From Stratiolaelaps scimitus (Eukaryota; Arthropoda; Arachnida; Mesostigmata; Laelapidae), in contig JABWDB010000001.1 in the NCBI GenBank assembly GCA_019614645.1, positions 29,133,501-29,197,500 of the forward strand: a stretch of 64,000 bases of DNA, in the 5' to 3' direction. The notes below the pieces were generated by a model, which saw only the letters and a program-made list of their open reading frames with translations, did not search any database and was not told the origin of the DNA. The translations under genes and the position numbers were made by a program. Of this stretch, positions 36,621 to 49,479 are shown in pieces. Within the stretch, counting starts at the first letter, position 1; every line of letters begins with the position of its first letter.

Positions 36621-39600
36621 GCAAGCGGACCTCGGAAACTAGTGGGCGACGAACTAATTATACATGTGCTGCAGGGGGGGGGACTCAAACGCCTGGGCCT
36701 GTTTCGGAGGTCCAGAAATCGAGAAACGCTTGACCAAACAATATAGGGCAGGTTAACTGTTAAATGTACTGGCGAAAATTGTACAGTGCACAGGCCGAGT
36801 GAGATCACCCCGAGTCGTCCATGGGTGGGTACACGAGTGCTGGGATCAGATCTGCCACACACGGAATGCCATATGCCTAGTTACATAACAGGTTGAATAC
36901 ATGATCCAAGTTTATGAACACGGTGATTCTGTTATACCTAGTCATGTAGGAGTAAGCACGGGGTAAGCAAGAGAGACAGCACATAGATAACGGATATCCA
37001 TGATAATGTAATCTATGCAACGAGAGAAATGTCTGTAGACAATAGCCAGTCTGTGTCAGTTCGACGTGCCGGAAACCGTTGAGACACCGACAAAAAACCG
37101 TGCAACAAAAACGTATCTCTGTCGGCATCACTGAGATACCAGGATGTGCTTGGTGTTGCTGATTTTTCGCTGCCGTGTCCTGTGACTGGCTTAACCCACC
37201 GTTATCCTTATCTCGTCACTGTCATGATGTTATATTATGAATTTTTTTATAATATTAACAATATATGATGATTATGATTATTTGTTCATATGCGTTGCAT
37301 TCGTTTTCGATCATGAGCGTATTCTTTGCATTATTCCCCAATTTCAGGAACATCTCCCTTTGCGAGACGTTTGCCTGAAATTTACAATCGTGTCGGCCGG
37401 TCGAAAGGCCTCTTCACGAGGGTGCTGTCACAGCGAAATATTCTGGTCATTATAGATCCATCGGTGGCATATATGCATTTTTTCACAGGGGTTGGATGAT
37501 ATATTACTGTAAAACATATAGTTTTCGGTCTCGGAATCATCGGGTGTTTGGGTCGAGATCGCCTGCTAAATCTGGAAATTAATCAAGAGGCTATTCGAAG
37601 TTATGTCCGGCCTAAGGTTAGCTCAGATTGATCTGTCAGCTATTGCAGGGAACTGAAGACATTACATTTACTGGGTGTCAGTAGCAACGCACGACTAGCT
37701 CGAGTAACAACCCATCTAATTTAACCCACTATAAGTAATGTCTATTTGGTGAACGGCACGCAAGTTATTGCCAATACATGGACATCGACCGTTGTCACGT
37801 TCCATGGTTGCGCCATCGTGGATATGGTGTGATACTGTTCCAGTGACGGTCGAACGACTCCCGTGGCGTGCCACCCTCGTCCGTACGCTCCCCTAAGCAG
37901 CCAGCCGGCATCACGGTTGTCGCATCGTATACATCGACGTCGCCGCCGCCGCCGCCACCCTCGTAATCGTAGGATCGCGACTACGAACATCGGCCCACTA
38001 CGCGACTAGAGCCAATGACGAGAGGAAGACCGACCAGCACAAATCGGCACCGCATGTGCCGGATTCAACTGACGTCGTCGTGAGACAAACTGTTACCATT
38101 GTCCACGTGCTGTTGCCTGTATGCCTGTGTCTGTTCGCCGTACAAACCGATACACAGACCCACAGGTAACAAACAAACCAACAAACAAATAAATAAACAA
38201 AAAAAAAACAACCTTGATGGTCGCAGAGCAGTCGCTTAGCTACAGCTTTGACCCGGCGACAGCGGAAAAAGGCTGCCGTTACTGCCCTCTCGCGCTGGCG
38301 CTGCGGGCTCACCACTGTCGCTATTATCAATGTCGTTGCCGTAGCTGCCAGAACGCGGCACTGCTGTTGTTTGTCGCCACCACCAGAAATCGCGCCGGGT
38401 GGCCAGCCGGTGTGGTGGGCAACACTAGAAAGATAACATATACATACGCTCTGCAATGGTTCAACATTGCTAGCTGCCTGGCTTCGCTGTTGGATTAGAG
38501 GATAAACATTATAGATGGATAAATAAAAAAAATATAGCAGCAATGAGGGAGCGATTGGCGTAGTGCACGCTGCTATTGCGGACAGATATTTCGTTGCGAG
38601 TAGTGGTCGTGGTCCGTCGACTGCTGGTGGGAGTCGCCGATGGCTGACTATACTTGTGGAGTATAATCACCTGATCAGGTTCGAGTCAAATGGCAATTGG
38701 CCCTAGGAATAAGGCACTGACAAACTCTCTTTTTCTCTCTCTCTCTCTAAATTATACTAATCAAGTTAGAGAGAGAGACACCAACGAACACCAACGGACT
38801 GGACCTGCCGTTGTAGTAGTTCAATATGGAGCATCACTTCCACTGGAGCGCAAACGCCACCATGGTGAGGGTACTCGCCAGCGTCGCCTGTGGCGTATCG
38901 CTCAGAGTTGACCTTCGGCATCCGACAGACTTGCGTCTCATATCTTATCGTCGCTCTCTCCATATCGATCCACTCTCTGAGGCCTGATGTCCGACGCCGC
39001 TCGCGCCCTGCCTTATCCACATCATCGCCGTTCGAATGGCTCAATGAAAGCCTGGTGCCGCAAACGAGCTCGGTCCGCAGCACTGGATGCAATCGAGCAA
39101 CAAGTACTACATGCCACTCATAGCTGTGAATCGATCTTCTTGTCGCTGTTGATGTTTACTTGCCGACCAGCAGCTATCGTGTTATTTTTGGTGTCTCTGC
39201 CGTAGCGGACAAATGCTGACGGTCACTGTGTGCCTACGAAAATGAGCACAATGACCACGCGACGGATAAACGAACTCGAAGAGAGGCAACGACAGAGCAA
39301 GAAGGGCGTGCACTTGTGGTGTACAGGAGCCCAGCAAGCATTGGACACCCACGCGTCGCCCATAGTTGGAAGTGAAGCAACCTGGCTCCTCGGGACGGCA
39401 CCCAAACGTGATAACAACATCACTGGGTGGCATTAATGTTCGCTCTGTTGTCGCAGCTTTTGCCTAGCGCCTCGTCTTCCTCGCTGTTGGAATGATGGTC
39501 GCAAATGGGGCGGCTGGCAGCACCACCGTGTACAGGGCACACAATCCTGTTATCGTCGTCGACGACGCCATCTTCACCCCCAGGATGCAAAGAATGGCAA

Positions 39601-42600
39601 GCCCCGGTGACGACAGTCACCAGTGCTTTTGAAGAATTACTACTGCTGTTGCTGCCGCTGCTGCGGGGGCAGCAATTATTTGTGCACCGCGCAAATAAAG
39701 AAGATAAAGAAGGTGTAGTTCCAGAGACCAGCATGACAGGTCTTCGGAAACTACCCTTCCGAGATATTCATCTCGAAGAGCTGTCGGGAGGAGTGGCTGG
39801 CAATACTCTAATGGCTGGCAATTACTTAGTCCTGCTGAGCTCTTTTGATACGTAGCAACCTCGCAGCGCAATACTGGCTTATACTTCGATACTACTGCAG
39901 AGTATTTTTGTTACCTTGAAAAAATGTTGCCAACACAAGCCGGTTAAAATTAAGGTTATATGCAGCATCTGCAATCCTGCCGTATCCAGCCGACGAAAAC
40001 CTATCGGAAGCTTAAGCGTTCCCTTCTCCCTGTAACTAACCGAAGGTGTCTCCCACATTCCAAAACACATTACCTAATCAGTCCTCTAGCATTTTGTACA
40101 CCTAATAATTAGTGACCGAAGGGTCAATTAGCCAAGCCAGCAATGCGGCTGATGGCATTGCTCAGTCAGTAGTGCATATTGCGTCAGTAAACCTGTGTCG
40201 GCTTTCCGAGCATAAAATAATACAAATCGGCAGGTTTATGACGGCGGCCGTAACCATGACAACACGTGTGGTAGTTACTGCGAACAGTAACCACGTGCAA
40301 TACAGCATTAACAACTCTCTCACGCACACACATACATGTATAAGAACAATAACCCGCATGACAATGGATTAAGACCACTAACCGGCGAATGAATACCCTG
40401 AAACCGGTGAGCAGTATTGCAACGGGCTCATATGCCGTGAGTTCGCGTTCCGTGGATGAACCCCTGTGAAGATCCAGGGTCGAATCAACTTCACGAACGA
40501 GCTTGGGGGGCAGGGCCAGTCGTGGCTTGAACGCCCTCGAAAGCCAGCCATCTGAGTCAGCATTGTGATCGACGATAGACTGCTGTTATTACACAATGGG
40601 CTAATTATGAAATAGCCGTTCTAAAATTACCCGCGCTTCATATATCCCAGATTTCTATAAATAGAAATTAGAGCAAATTTCTCGTGAAATCGTGTACGTG
40701 TGATTGCGCCGTGCGGCATGCAAGCGCGGGACATATTAAGCCTCGCAAAGAGTGGCAACGTGGAGGGGGAGGGGACCAGTTAATTCTACGAAAAGATAGC
40801 TATCGCTCACTCTTGATCTTGTATCGCCTCGAATTTTTATCGGGCCGTAGACAGTGATAGGGTTGCCGTTCGTTCGAGGCGAATTAGCTCGGAAATTGCT
40901 GCCAGCCTTCCTCTTCCCATTGACAAACCAGCCTTGACAGCTCGATCCCCCGCGGCTATTTGAGCTCCGTCACTCATATTCTCTAACCGGGCCCCTCTCG
41001 TCCGTTCGTCCTCCTCAGCCAACGGGTTGCTCCCATTCGAAACGGCTTTGTCACTGACGCCTCCAAAAGGCGCATGCAGAATCGCCGCCGAGACGTCGAT
41101 CATCACCATCATTGTGGTTACCATCATTCTGTTGATAGTTTGAAAGCAAGCTATATTAAGCTCGTGGACTCAACTGCTCAATAGATAGACACCAACGTCC
41201 TTGCCGCTCCTCCAGGATCGAAAGGATCTTGTTGTGGATCATCGTCACCATCATCACCAGACGAGGTAGTTTGTTGCTTTATTTCGCAGTGATCATAGAC
41301 GCGTGTGTCTGTGCCTTCGTGCCTTCTACTAATTGCCGCCCGTAATAACAATAATAGTGTTATGTGCATGATGACGTTATCATTGTTGTTATTGTAATGG
41401 CGGGTTACATATCTGGATGTTGATGCGTCGTCGCCCATCAAGCATGTTGTCGCGCTGAGCATACTACGAGCGTTGCAGTTGAGAAGATCTATCTAAAGTA
41501 GTAAAGAGAGAGAGCAACGACTGCTGCAGCTGGACAAATTAACCAGGCAAGTGCAATAGAAGCCAATGAAAATGACAAACATGAATTACGTGTCAAATCT
41601 GTCGAGTTCATCCAATCGTTCCAACTTTTGCGTATGCGGATGACCTGTTGCTGCTTCTGTTGTTGCTGTTGTTTGGCTTTGTCTAGATTTTAACAATAGT
41701 GTAGGGCCAAGTTGGCTTGACTCGACGAATGGAAACTGTTATTGAATTTTCCGAACCATGAAACTTTAAGCAGGCATAGCAGCGCGAAGGAAAATCCTCT
41801 CCGGTGTCGATCATAGGTCGTTTTGAACAACGCCGAAATCAGCACTCGTCTACGGACTCGTACGTCCGTAGTCAGGGTTTAAGCTGCGAAGGAGAGTAGT
41901 AATTAACTCGGTAATTATAACTCGCTGTGATGTGTTGCTTGTCATTGATTCTCTTAATATTACGCGGTCCATCAATCGGTATCGCTGCAATGTCTTGGAT
42001 GTCAACAGCTGGATCATTTAGGTCCACGTTCATTTTTGTCTTTCCTGTGTCAGTGTTATTCGTCTTATGTCGAAATCACTACACGGTGAATTCTACATTG
42101 ATCGACGCAAGGCACCCTGAAGTCCACCGAGGCTGAATGGGCCCAGGATGCCAATATTGCAATCGACGTTAACAAGTCGACCACGTACCTCCCTGTTTGA
42201 TCAGGTGTCAAAGATCACGTAGGACTTATGCAGGATTTATTCAACTAGGGATGAGGTTGCCTGTGTCGGCAACGGTGGGATTCGGAGAAGGCCCAAACGG
42301 GCACAGTATCATACCATCGTGTTTAGTTCTCGAAACGATGTTGCACCACTAAGTGTCCCCGATAAAAATGGTATTAGCGATGCAAAATGGTGCCGGCAAA
42401 TAGAACTATTTCAAATGGAACATCGTTTCACACCGTTGTACGATCGTCCATTTCTTGTTCAGCGGTGACGGCGGCGGCGGCGGGGGGGGTGTCCTATGTC
42501 CTTTGTGAGCTGGCAGCCTGGCAGCAGCCTTATCACAGTGTTGACGTAACGCGAATGAATGTTTTCGTGGATATCGTTACCAATTTGGACTATGAGCTTG

Positions 42601-44955
42601 GACTGAGAAAATATAATTTTAGACTCTCGATTTGCTCCAGCCGAGTGCTAGCCAAGTGCTCGCAAGAAGAGGGGAGGTGGACTGTACTTTTATTCGTAGA
42701 CGCCGTTGAGAGTAGATATCGTTCCGAAACATATTTGTTTCAGCTAATGCTTGGAAAGGTTCTCGTTGAATGTTCTCTTCGAAGTACTCGAGTGAACGTG
42801 AGAGAATCCAATAGTGCGCTAAATTCATGCCGTGTCGTTCCAACTTTTTTTTTCTTTTCTGCTATACTATCACACGTGCAACGCTTCAACGTGTTGAGAT
42901 ATCTGCGGTTGAGCAGCAATGCAAAGATTGTCGTTGTCTAGCAATTCGTCGTATCCTCTTGCTGCGGTTAGCACTTTCACTTCTCAAATCGACGATTTCA
43001 ACCACCCGAGCAGGAACAAAGCTCTGAAGCATGGAACCCGTTCGTGTTAGTGGCCTGCGAGCGCTTTCACCCACCTGGAATGCCATTAAGCACCTTGTGC
43101 GAGTGACGCTAAAAGTAGCGCTCGTCGCTAACGATGAAGGGTTCACAGTCCGAGACCATCAAAACGAACGCGTAGAGTAGTGTGTCCGTCAGCTTCTGTC
43201 GGCCGCACTACGGCCACAGGTCGCCTGAAACTAACCCATTCGTAAGCCCTACGAATCGATTGCGAGCAGCTAGATCAAACACAACGTTTTTGAAAAGTAC
43301 CAACGGCTAGAACCGTTGCGCCAGTAGGGTTTAATAGCTTCCAGCTCGTTCATCTATCGAATAGTTAGTTGCTTTACAGATAGACTTGTACAGTACAATC
43401 ACTGAATGACATCAGCCATCTAAAACGTCTGGGGTACAATTACAATTGATTGCCTACAATCAACAAATGGTAGTGCTAGTAGCAGCAGCAGCAGCAACAG
43501 TGGCCGTTTCGACGAACGCCGAAGTACTGCACAAGCGGTCCCAGAGACGATGGCAGGGACTCGGGGACCGAATAGACGACTCAGTGCTTGGTTGTAGAAC
43601 TGCGAGCCGCACATTTTCGAGCAAATAGCAAATGACATATGTCGCGAAAGGCATTTTACTGTTACTAACTAGACTTTTAGATTAAACACAGGGAAACGAT
43701 AGCAGCTAGATGATATTCGGTGACGTTTGTCTATAAGTACTGTGAAGATTGTGCAAAGTCAATATTTAGACAAAGAATCGATATTTTTAAAATATCCCAG
43801 CTGTTTATAGCGATCGGCGTTCGATGCACGGTGTAGATGGTTGAACTATTTGGCTAATGAGATTAAAGCAGATTCCAGAACGATAAATCAGAGCATAGGT
43901 GACGAGTCGGAGCGGGTAATCGACTTAATTATCGAAACAAGGATTCCGCTAAATACTACTACTACTGTTACTACGACTAATTATCTTATGCTGCTAGTTG
44001 TCGGCAATTTGAAATATATCGGTCAAACTCAGAGAATATAGAGATATTCTGTCCTCAATAGTTTCGCGAGCTTTAGATACAGTGACATGCTTAATAATAA
44101 TTGCTACAAAATTCTTGGCTGCAAACTAGAGTGACGCCCGTTTAGCCCGGTGGTTCGATTGATTCTGATTGAGATTCATCGTCTAACGTAAACAATAATA
44201 TGATCGTGCTGCTCAGTTGCGCTTACCCCGTTGTAGTGTGTCTGCGATCGTTCTGCATAAGAGCAGTCTTTATACCGGAGTATTACAGCTGTCCCACTAA
44301 ATTTCAGTGGTTGAATTCTCTCGTCTTAAGTAAACCTCTGCGCCGCTTGTAGCACACCGACATGCGATTACATAATCCGCGACCATTTTCGTAAAAGCAC
44401 CACAGAGCGTGCCCTGCTATACAAAGCTGGTCATACGACTTTGTGCTCAGAACAGTTTGGCTAAAGTAGAATTCACAATACAGTGTGAACGCAACGCAGG
44501 TATTATTATTATTATTGCGGAGTCACTTCGCTGCACAAATATACTTTTCTCACTGCGAGATGACCATATACACGTTAGCTTTTGGCAGCGGTTTTGTTCT
44601 CCAATTGGACGTAGTGCTCTGCGCAAGTTGCATGTATAATGCGCGTACGGTACGCAACCGCAAACCGCCACCGCCGCCGCCGCCACAACCATTTGAGCAC
44701 TTCTACTTAACACCTTGTACAATACATTGCAATTCCTAGAAAGAACAATATATAAACCTATTTGCCGTTTAATATCATAGGATCAAACCGGATAGCACAG
44801 CAAGAAAGATTGTAGTGACGCACAGTTGAAATGGACAATACTGATACAGTTGAATAGAATAGAGCCATTGAGTGGACGACGTCAGCTTACGCGAACTCTG
44901 GTTCGCGTCCCCAAAGTGATAATAACCTGTGTGTTCGTAGTTCTCTTGTTGTCAG
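36621..44955. other. Long stretch without a confident gene
   Basis: Several open frames occur: 37998-38543 minus, 40837-41127 minus, 42387-42941 plus. None shows a recognisable domain, and they pass through simple-repeat tracts. The 184-codon plus frame at 42387 runs through a GGC/G run near 42470-42490 and a T run near 42846. A (CT)n/(GA)n inverted pair lies at 38729-38779. This may be intron of a gene promoted near 31.7 kb. Confidence 0.35.
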
Positions 44956-45199
44956 CCGAAAGAGCTCCGAAAAACACAGCCTCACTGGAAACGCAACGCC
45001 TGGTTTAACACAGCACAGCGTCATCATAGATGAGCCACCCTTAAAGAAACTTGGTAACAGAGTTGAGCTGTATAACATTGATACAATTAGCGCAATGGAA
45101 TTGAACAATGGAACGACATTGGCTATTTCAATTAATGTAGAATCGAGTCATGTGGTGAACACTGAGACGGACAATGATTCGCAGCCTCCAACTGAGTGA
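44956..45199 (+). CDS. Probable terminal coding exon of an unrecognised gene
   Basis: A strong acceptor (GTAGTTCTCTTGTTGTCAG) precedes 44956. The frame then stays open for 81 codons to TGA 45197-45199, and AATAAA follows at 45388-45393. The residues look like an acidic, unstructured C-terminus, with IDEPPLKKLGNRVELYNI and VESSHVVNTETDNDSQPPTE as landmarks. The same frame is open further upstream to a TAG at 44855, so an acceptor at 44855/44856 is an alternative. No upstream exon was identified and no domain is recognised. Confidence 0.4.
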
Positions 45200-45387
45200 G
45201 TTCGTGGAGCCAAATATTGTACAATCAAATCGGGCTATTTGCGCAATGGCTGCAGGCGATAGCGGTGAGCTAGATCACGTATTCGATGTAATAACTAAAA
45301 TCGAAGGATCTCGTAAATGTGGAACAAAAGGCAACATTTGTAACATAACCTAAAAGTGTGCACCCAGCATCGTCGTGGAACAGACGA

Positions 45388-45393
45388 AATAAA
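45388..45393 (+). terminator. Candidate poly(A) signal, plus strand
   Basis: AATAAA lies 189 bases past the stop of the plus-strand exon ending at 45199. Confidence 0.45.
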
Positions 45394-45424
45394 CATAATA
45401 CGAGTGACTTTTGTCTTTAACGAA

Positions 45425-45430
45425 TTTATT
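45425..45430 (-). terminator. Candidate poly(A) signal, minus strand
   Basis: TTTATT on the plus strand reads AATAAA on the minus strand, about 275 bases beyond the stop of the minus-strand exon at 45706. It lies about 31 bases from the opposite-strand signal at 45388. Confidence 0.4.
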
Positions 45431-45705
45431 GTCTTAACGACTTCTCTTTAGACGAATTTTGTCTTCAATTAAGTTTGACTTTTTTTTTTAATTAACACAC
45501 TGGGTATTAGTTGAGCGCTTAGTATAGCGAGCTAATTATACTGTGTGTTAGATCTAGAAATATACTATTTCAGTAATTACTCGTGTTTTCGTGCGTTAGG
45601 ATCAGTTCATCCTTCTGTACGATAATACGGCCGTCGTTGGAAAAAGGCAGTAGCAGCAACAACAACAAACTCGGATCTCTTTAGCTAGAGAGAATTTTTT
45701 TTGTC

Positions 45706-45961
45706 TTATTTAATTTTTGTGATGGCGGATTTCATGATTGCTTGTTGCATGACACCACCAGTATTAGCCTTCAGTGGCAGTGTGGGATTCAGAGACCCAC
45801 CAAATCCGGGATGTTCCTCCACATTTGTAAAAACTACTTTGGCATCAGTTCGATAGGGAGGACCTTCGTTTGGTGGGTAGCATCTGAATGGCGCCTTGTT
45901 CCGACGACTGATGCGTTCATGGGCAACCAAAAACGACCTCACGACTTCGGGAGCAACCTTC
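45706..45961 (-). CDS. Probable terminal coding exon of an unrecognised minus-strand gene
   Basis: The minus-strand frame of about 85 codons starts after an AG near 45961/45962 and ends at TAA (45706-45708). It reads smoothly: VAPEVVRSFLVAHERISRR, then FRCYPPNEGPPYRTDAKVVF, then a GFGGSLNPTLPLKANTGG tail ending SAITKIK. Its base and residue composition look coding, with no simple repeats. There is no in-frame ATG near the 5' end, so upstream exons must lie above 46 kb, but I could not find them. The acceptor is not strongly pyrimidine-rich. I cannot name the family. Confidence 0.4.
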
Positions 45962-46512
45962 GTAAATGAAGAATTCGTTTACTAACAACAGAAGCAATAA
46001 ACGAAAGCATGGGATTTTCATCCATTGAACGCGAAGTTCAATTATACACCTACAGACCGTTTTCACATTATGATCATTGGTGGTTGTGCAGACGGCAGAG
46101 CTGGTACAATGCGCAGCGAAATGTCAGTAACGCCTGATTCGTTCGATTAGACAACGACGATCGGCATATCGTTTCCGAACGTTAAGAATAGATAAGGTAT
46201 AGTGCAGGAACAGGTTAGAGACAGGCTAACGATCATTGTCTTCACAAACGCCTATAGGTTGGCTAGCGAAAATAGCCCACGTCAAGGGGGTGTCGATTTT
46301 TCTCTCGCTCTACATACCGCATTGTAACGCCGCACGAATAAACGCCGAGCAGTATCGAGAAATGGAAGGCTTCGAGCTGGGGCTCTCCAGCCGCCAACGA
46401 AAATCCTTCTAGGCAGATATATCAACCCTTATATAGTTATAGGGAGAGATTCGAAAACAAGCTGGCAGCTGTCGGGCAGCGTTGTGTGCGCTTATAATTA
46501 TGTGGAGCATAA

Positions 46513-46557
46513 TTTTTTGTTTTTTCCAGCTGAGGGTCAGCTGGAAAAAACAAAAAA
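46513..46557. repeat. Perfect 21-bp-stem inverted repeat with GGG loop, related to the hairpin retroposon tail
   Basis: The left arm (46513-46533) and right arm (46537-46557) are perfectly complementary around GGG. The right half, GCTGAGGGTCAGCTGG followed by A6-C-A9, has the layout of the hairpin retroposon tail (hairpin, short spacer, A-rich end). This may be a copy that acquired a mirrored T-rich arm. Confidence 0.8.
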
Positions 46558-47494
46558 AAAAATTCAATCGTTGCGCCAGGTGGCGGCTCTTGAATTTCGC
46601 TGTCGAATTTTATCGAACGACTCACCCTAGCCCCGTTGGAACTCTCTGATTAGACAGCATATGTACGTGGCGTCGTTCGATTGTGCTCCCGTTATGCAAA
46701 CAGTCAGATGCCAGCCACTAACAGTTTTTATGCTTGTAAATGACATCCTTCACGCATTTATCTGGATGACTTTGACGTGTCGCTGCCACCCGATTTGGTC
46801 GATCACTCGACCGTTGCCTATTCCATCTGAGCAGATAGAATATACAACGACAACTAAGCAGCTGCTGTCACTATTCGCGGTGCATGCGGACGGGCCAAGA
46901 ATGCGTTGCTGATGCGATCGCCGCGAACCGTTATGCTGTCCCGTTATGCATATTCGTATGCATACAAGTACGTTGTAATTGAGAGGAAATTCGGTTGCTG
47001 GTATCGGTCATCTTTACCTAGCGCACGTTGGCGGTAGCGTTGCGAATTTGGTGACTCTGTTCCGGCGGCAAGCGGCGCCACAGGATACTGTGTATCGACA
47101 AAGTGATAAGTGCACATACGCATACATATATATATATATATATATAGGCAAGCACAGTAGTGTCGATGCAGGAAAAAGGGACGTGACGGGAAGCGGTACT
47201 GCGCTTTCGAGGAGTACCGTCAGCAGTGACATTTTGCTGTTACGATTTGACAAGCTAGCCAGTATGCATGCTGATAGATCCTAACGCGGTTCTACCTAAA
47301 ACATATATTTGACCAGCTATTGTTGCTGCGATAAATGTCATAAGAGGCGAGCAGACGAACCAGTAAATGGGGAGTCGTTTCGGATGAAGGTTCCCTCCGC
47401 CGGCCTCCACGATATCGACCCGACCTGATGGTACGCTCCGCTTCTTAACTATCGACGAATAAGTCGATAAGGACCTTCTCTTCTCTCGAATTTA

Positions 47495-47606
47495 TATGCA
47501 TGCCCATAACTTTTTTTTTTTGTTTTCGAGCTGACCCTCAGCTGTTCCCCTATCTGACAGGCCTCAGCTCTTAACCTTTAGGTATTACTATGCATGCTCA
47601 TAACTT
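47495..47606 (-). mobile_element. Hairpin retroposon, longest copy, with 18-bp target-site duplication
   Basis: Direct repeats TATGCATGCCCATAACTT (47495-47512) and TATGCATGCTCATAACTT (about 47589-47606) differ at one base. They flank a T-run, then TTTTCGA, the hairpin GCTGA-CCC-TCAGC, and a 45-base body ending TTTAGGTATTA. Read on the minus strand it is a 75-base body, hairpin, CGAAAAC and poly(A): the structure of an RNA copied into DNA by a LINE machinery. The body matches 22465-22531. Confidence 0.75.
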
Positions 47607-47627
47607 GCTGTATCGCATATATATATG

Positions 47628-47667
<40 letters not shown>

Positions 47668-49479
47668 TACGATAACGCAGTTAATAGTCTGAGTAGCTTC
47701 GGCAAAGTACCGGTGGAAAGCTTTGTTCGTGCGTAACGTTCTGGTTACTGGCCAGCTGGGGGAAGAAACCATACAGCTGCACCGACGCAGCCGCGGCCAC
47801 AATCTCCTTACCATGGCTATCCCCCCCCGCCCCAGTCCCCCGAGGAACAATTCGCCGAAAGCAAGTTGAAAGCACCGAGTTGCAATAACAGCGATAGAGA
47901 GAGAGAGAGAAAGAGAGAGACAGAGAGAGACCGAACGGCGAATGGTTTCTCTCACCTCGTCCTGCTGCAATCCGCTATTCGACCTTCATACGCTCTGCTA
48001 CCGGCCGGCGCGGTTGTTTCCCAGACGTTCACAATATTGGCACGGAGACTGACCAGCAGCCACCATGAGCGTCGTCTCGGCTGCGCTCTCCTCCGGCTGA
48101 CAGAGTGGCCTTGTAGCGTGTGATGTTAGTATGCGCCGAACCGCTGCTACCGCTGCTTATGGCCCTGTGTGGCAGTTGACCGCGATTGTGTAAATATCGA
48201 AAATGTATTTGTTATTACCTACAAGCAATTAGTAATATGAATTGTAATCGGCGAAAAGTCGTTCGATGATCCTGTGTGGTCGTCAGTCGCCTCATCTACT
48301 TACAACGCTCGCATCTGACGGCGCTTGACCTTCCCACAAGCTACATGTATACATAGGTGGCCACAACTAGCAGATACTCAAGTTGTAAATTGGTATAAAC
48401 GTGCTGGTTTGTTTTACCGGCGTTCGGCGCCGTCCCGACGTAGGTGTTGATATTTTCTACATTATTTCCTACAAACCTATCCATGTGATGGACTCTGTTG
48501 CCGTACGAACGAACAACAGAGAGAGGGAGAGAGAGAGAGAGAGAGCTGGCAAGACGAGAGTGTACACAAAGAGGACTGGACGAACAGGTCGAAGGAGAAG
48601 TGACATAGGGGTTATATAGATTATATAGCCCTCAGGCATTCAAGCGATCGAGGTAGACAGAGAGCTATGGTCTGTTGTTGTTAGCGATGCCCCGTTTTGT
48701 TCTGTTGTTTGTATGGATAGGTGTATGTGCATGTGTGCATGATGTGTGGGCGTGTTTATATATATATATAAATATGTTGTATGTTTATGCGTGTATATCG
48801 GTTCGTCTGACCCGTCGCTCGATTTGCTGTGATTCTGATTACAGAAGCCCTATGTCGCCGGCGCCGTGTGTTTGTAGTGGCCCCGGCCTGTAGTTGCCCC
48901 ACGCGTAGGAGCCTTCGCGCAAATCCCGCATAGCCGTTCGAGCCTCCGTGGACGTCGCATCGTGTGAGTACAGTAACAGCTATCGCAAATAGAAAGAGGG
49001 CGATTTTGTTCAATGTTTCAATACAAACTTTTGAGACACAGAGGAGAAAGGGAGAGAGAGAGAGAGAGAAAGAGAGTTTTGTTGACTCGATTACTGAAAA
49101 AAATTTTGTTTTACTTGTAAGTGATGTCAGTGGCGGCTGGGGAGAGAAACAGAACATTTTATATAAAACTGCTGAACATCTCAAATGTCTTCATATCGAT
49201 CAGTGTGCTGTCATGTGTCATGAGATAGACAGACTTATTGTGTACTCGTCGTTAGCCGGCCACAGTGCTTCATTACAATTGATTTTATTTAATTGTGGGC
49301 GACAATTGTACCCGCTGAACGTGAAATACATCTAAGAACAGCATCATATAAATATCTTTAATAGAATATATAAAACAGCGATATCACACTGCCCTGGTCC
49401 ATAAGGGTGCCCAAAATGGAAGTCACGTTATCCATTTGGATATCTCAAGAAAATCTTTGCATTAAATAGCTGGTTACAC

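Larger units (their letters stand above)
45962..49479. other. Repeat-rich stretch without a confident gene
   Basis: It contains the hairpin at 46513-46557, the hairpin retroposon at 47495-47606, TA and GA microsatellites (47125-47146, 47617-47667, 47890-47930, 48519-48545, 49048-49075) and a C run near 47821. The open frame at 48964-49335 crosses a GA repeat and is not convincing. Confidence 0.4.

Noticed and set aside
37998..38543. 181-codon minus-strand open frame
   Set aside because: Composition follows a T/G-rich low-complexity tract; no domain or conserved motif is visible.
40837..41462. Two adjacent minus-strand open frames, the first with a possible acceptor
   Set aside because: The peptides contain simple asparagine/aspartate runs and no recognisable motif; the splice join could not be made convincing.
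42387..42941. 184-codon plus-strand open frame
   Set aside because: It crosses a GGC/G run and a T run, has no recognisable domain, no splice partners and no clear promoter; chance cannot be excluded.
48964..49335. 123-codon plus-strand open frame
   Set aside because: It includes a GA microsatellite translated as ERERE and shows no domain.
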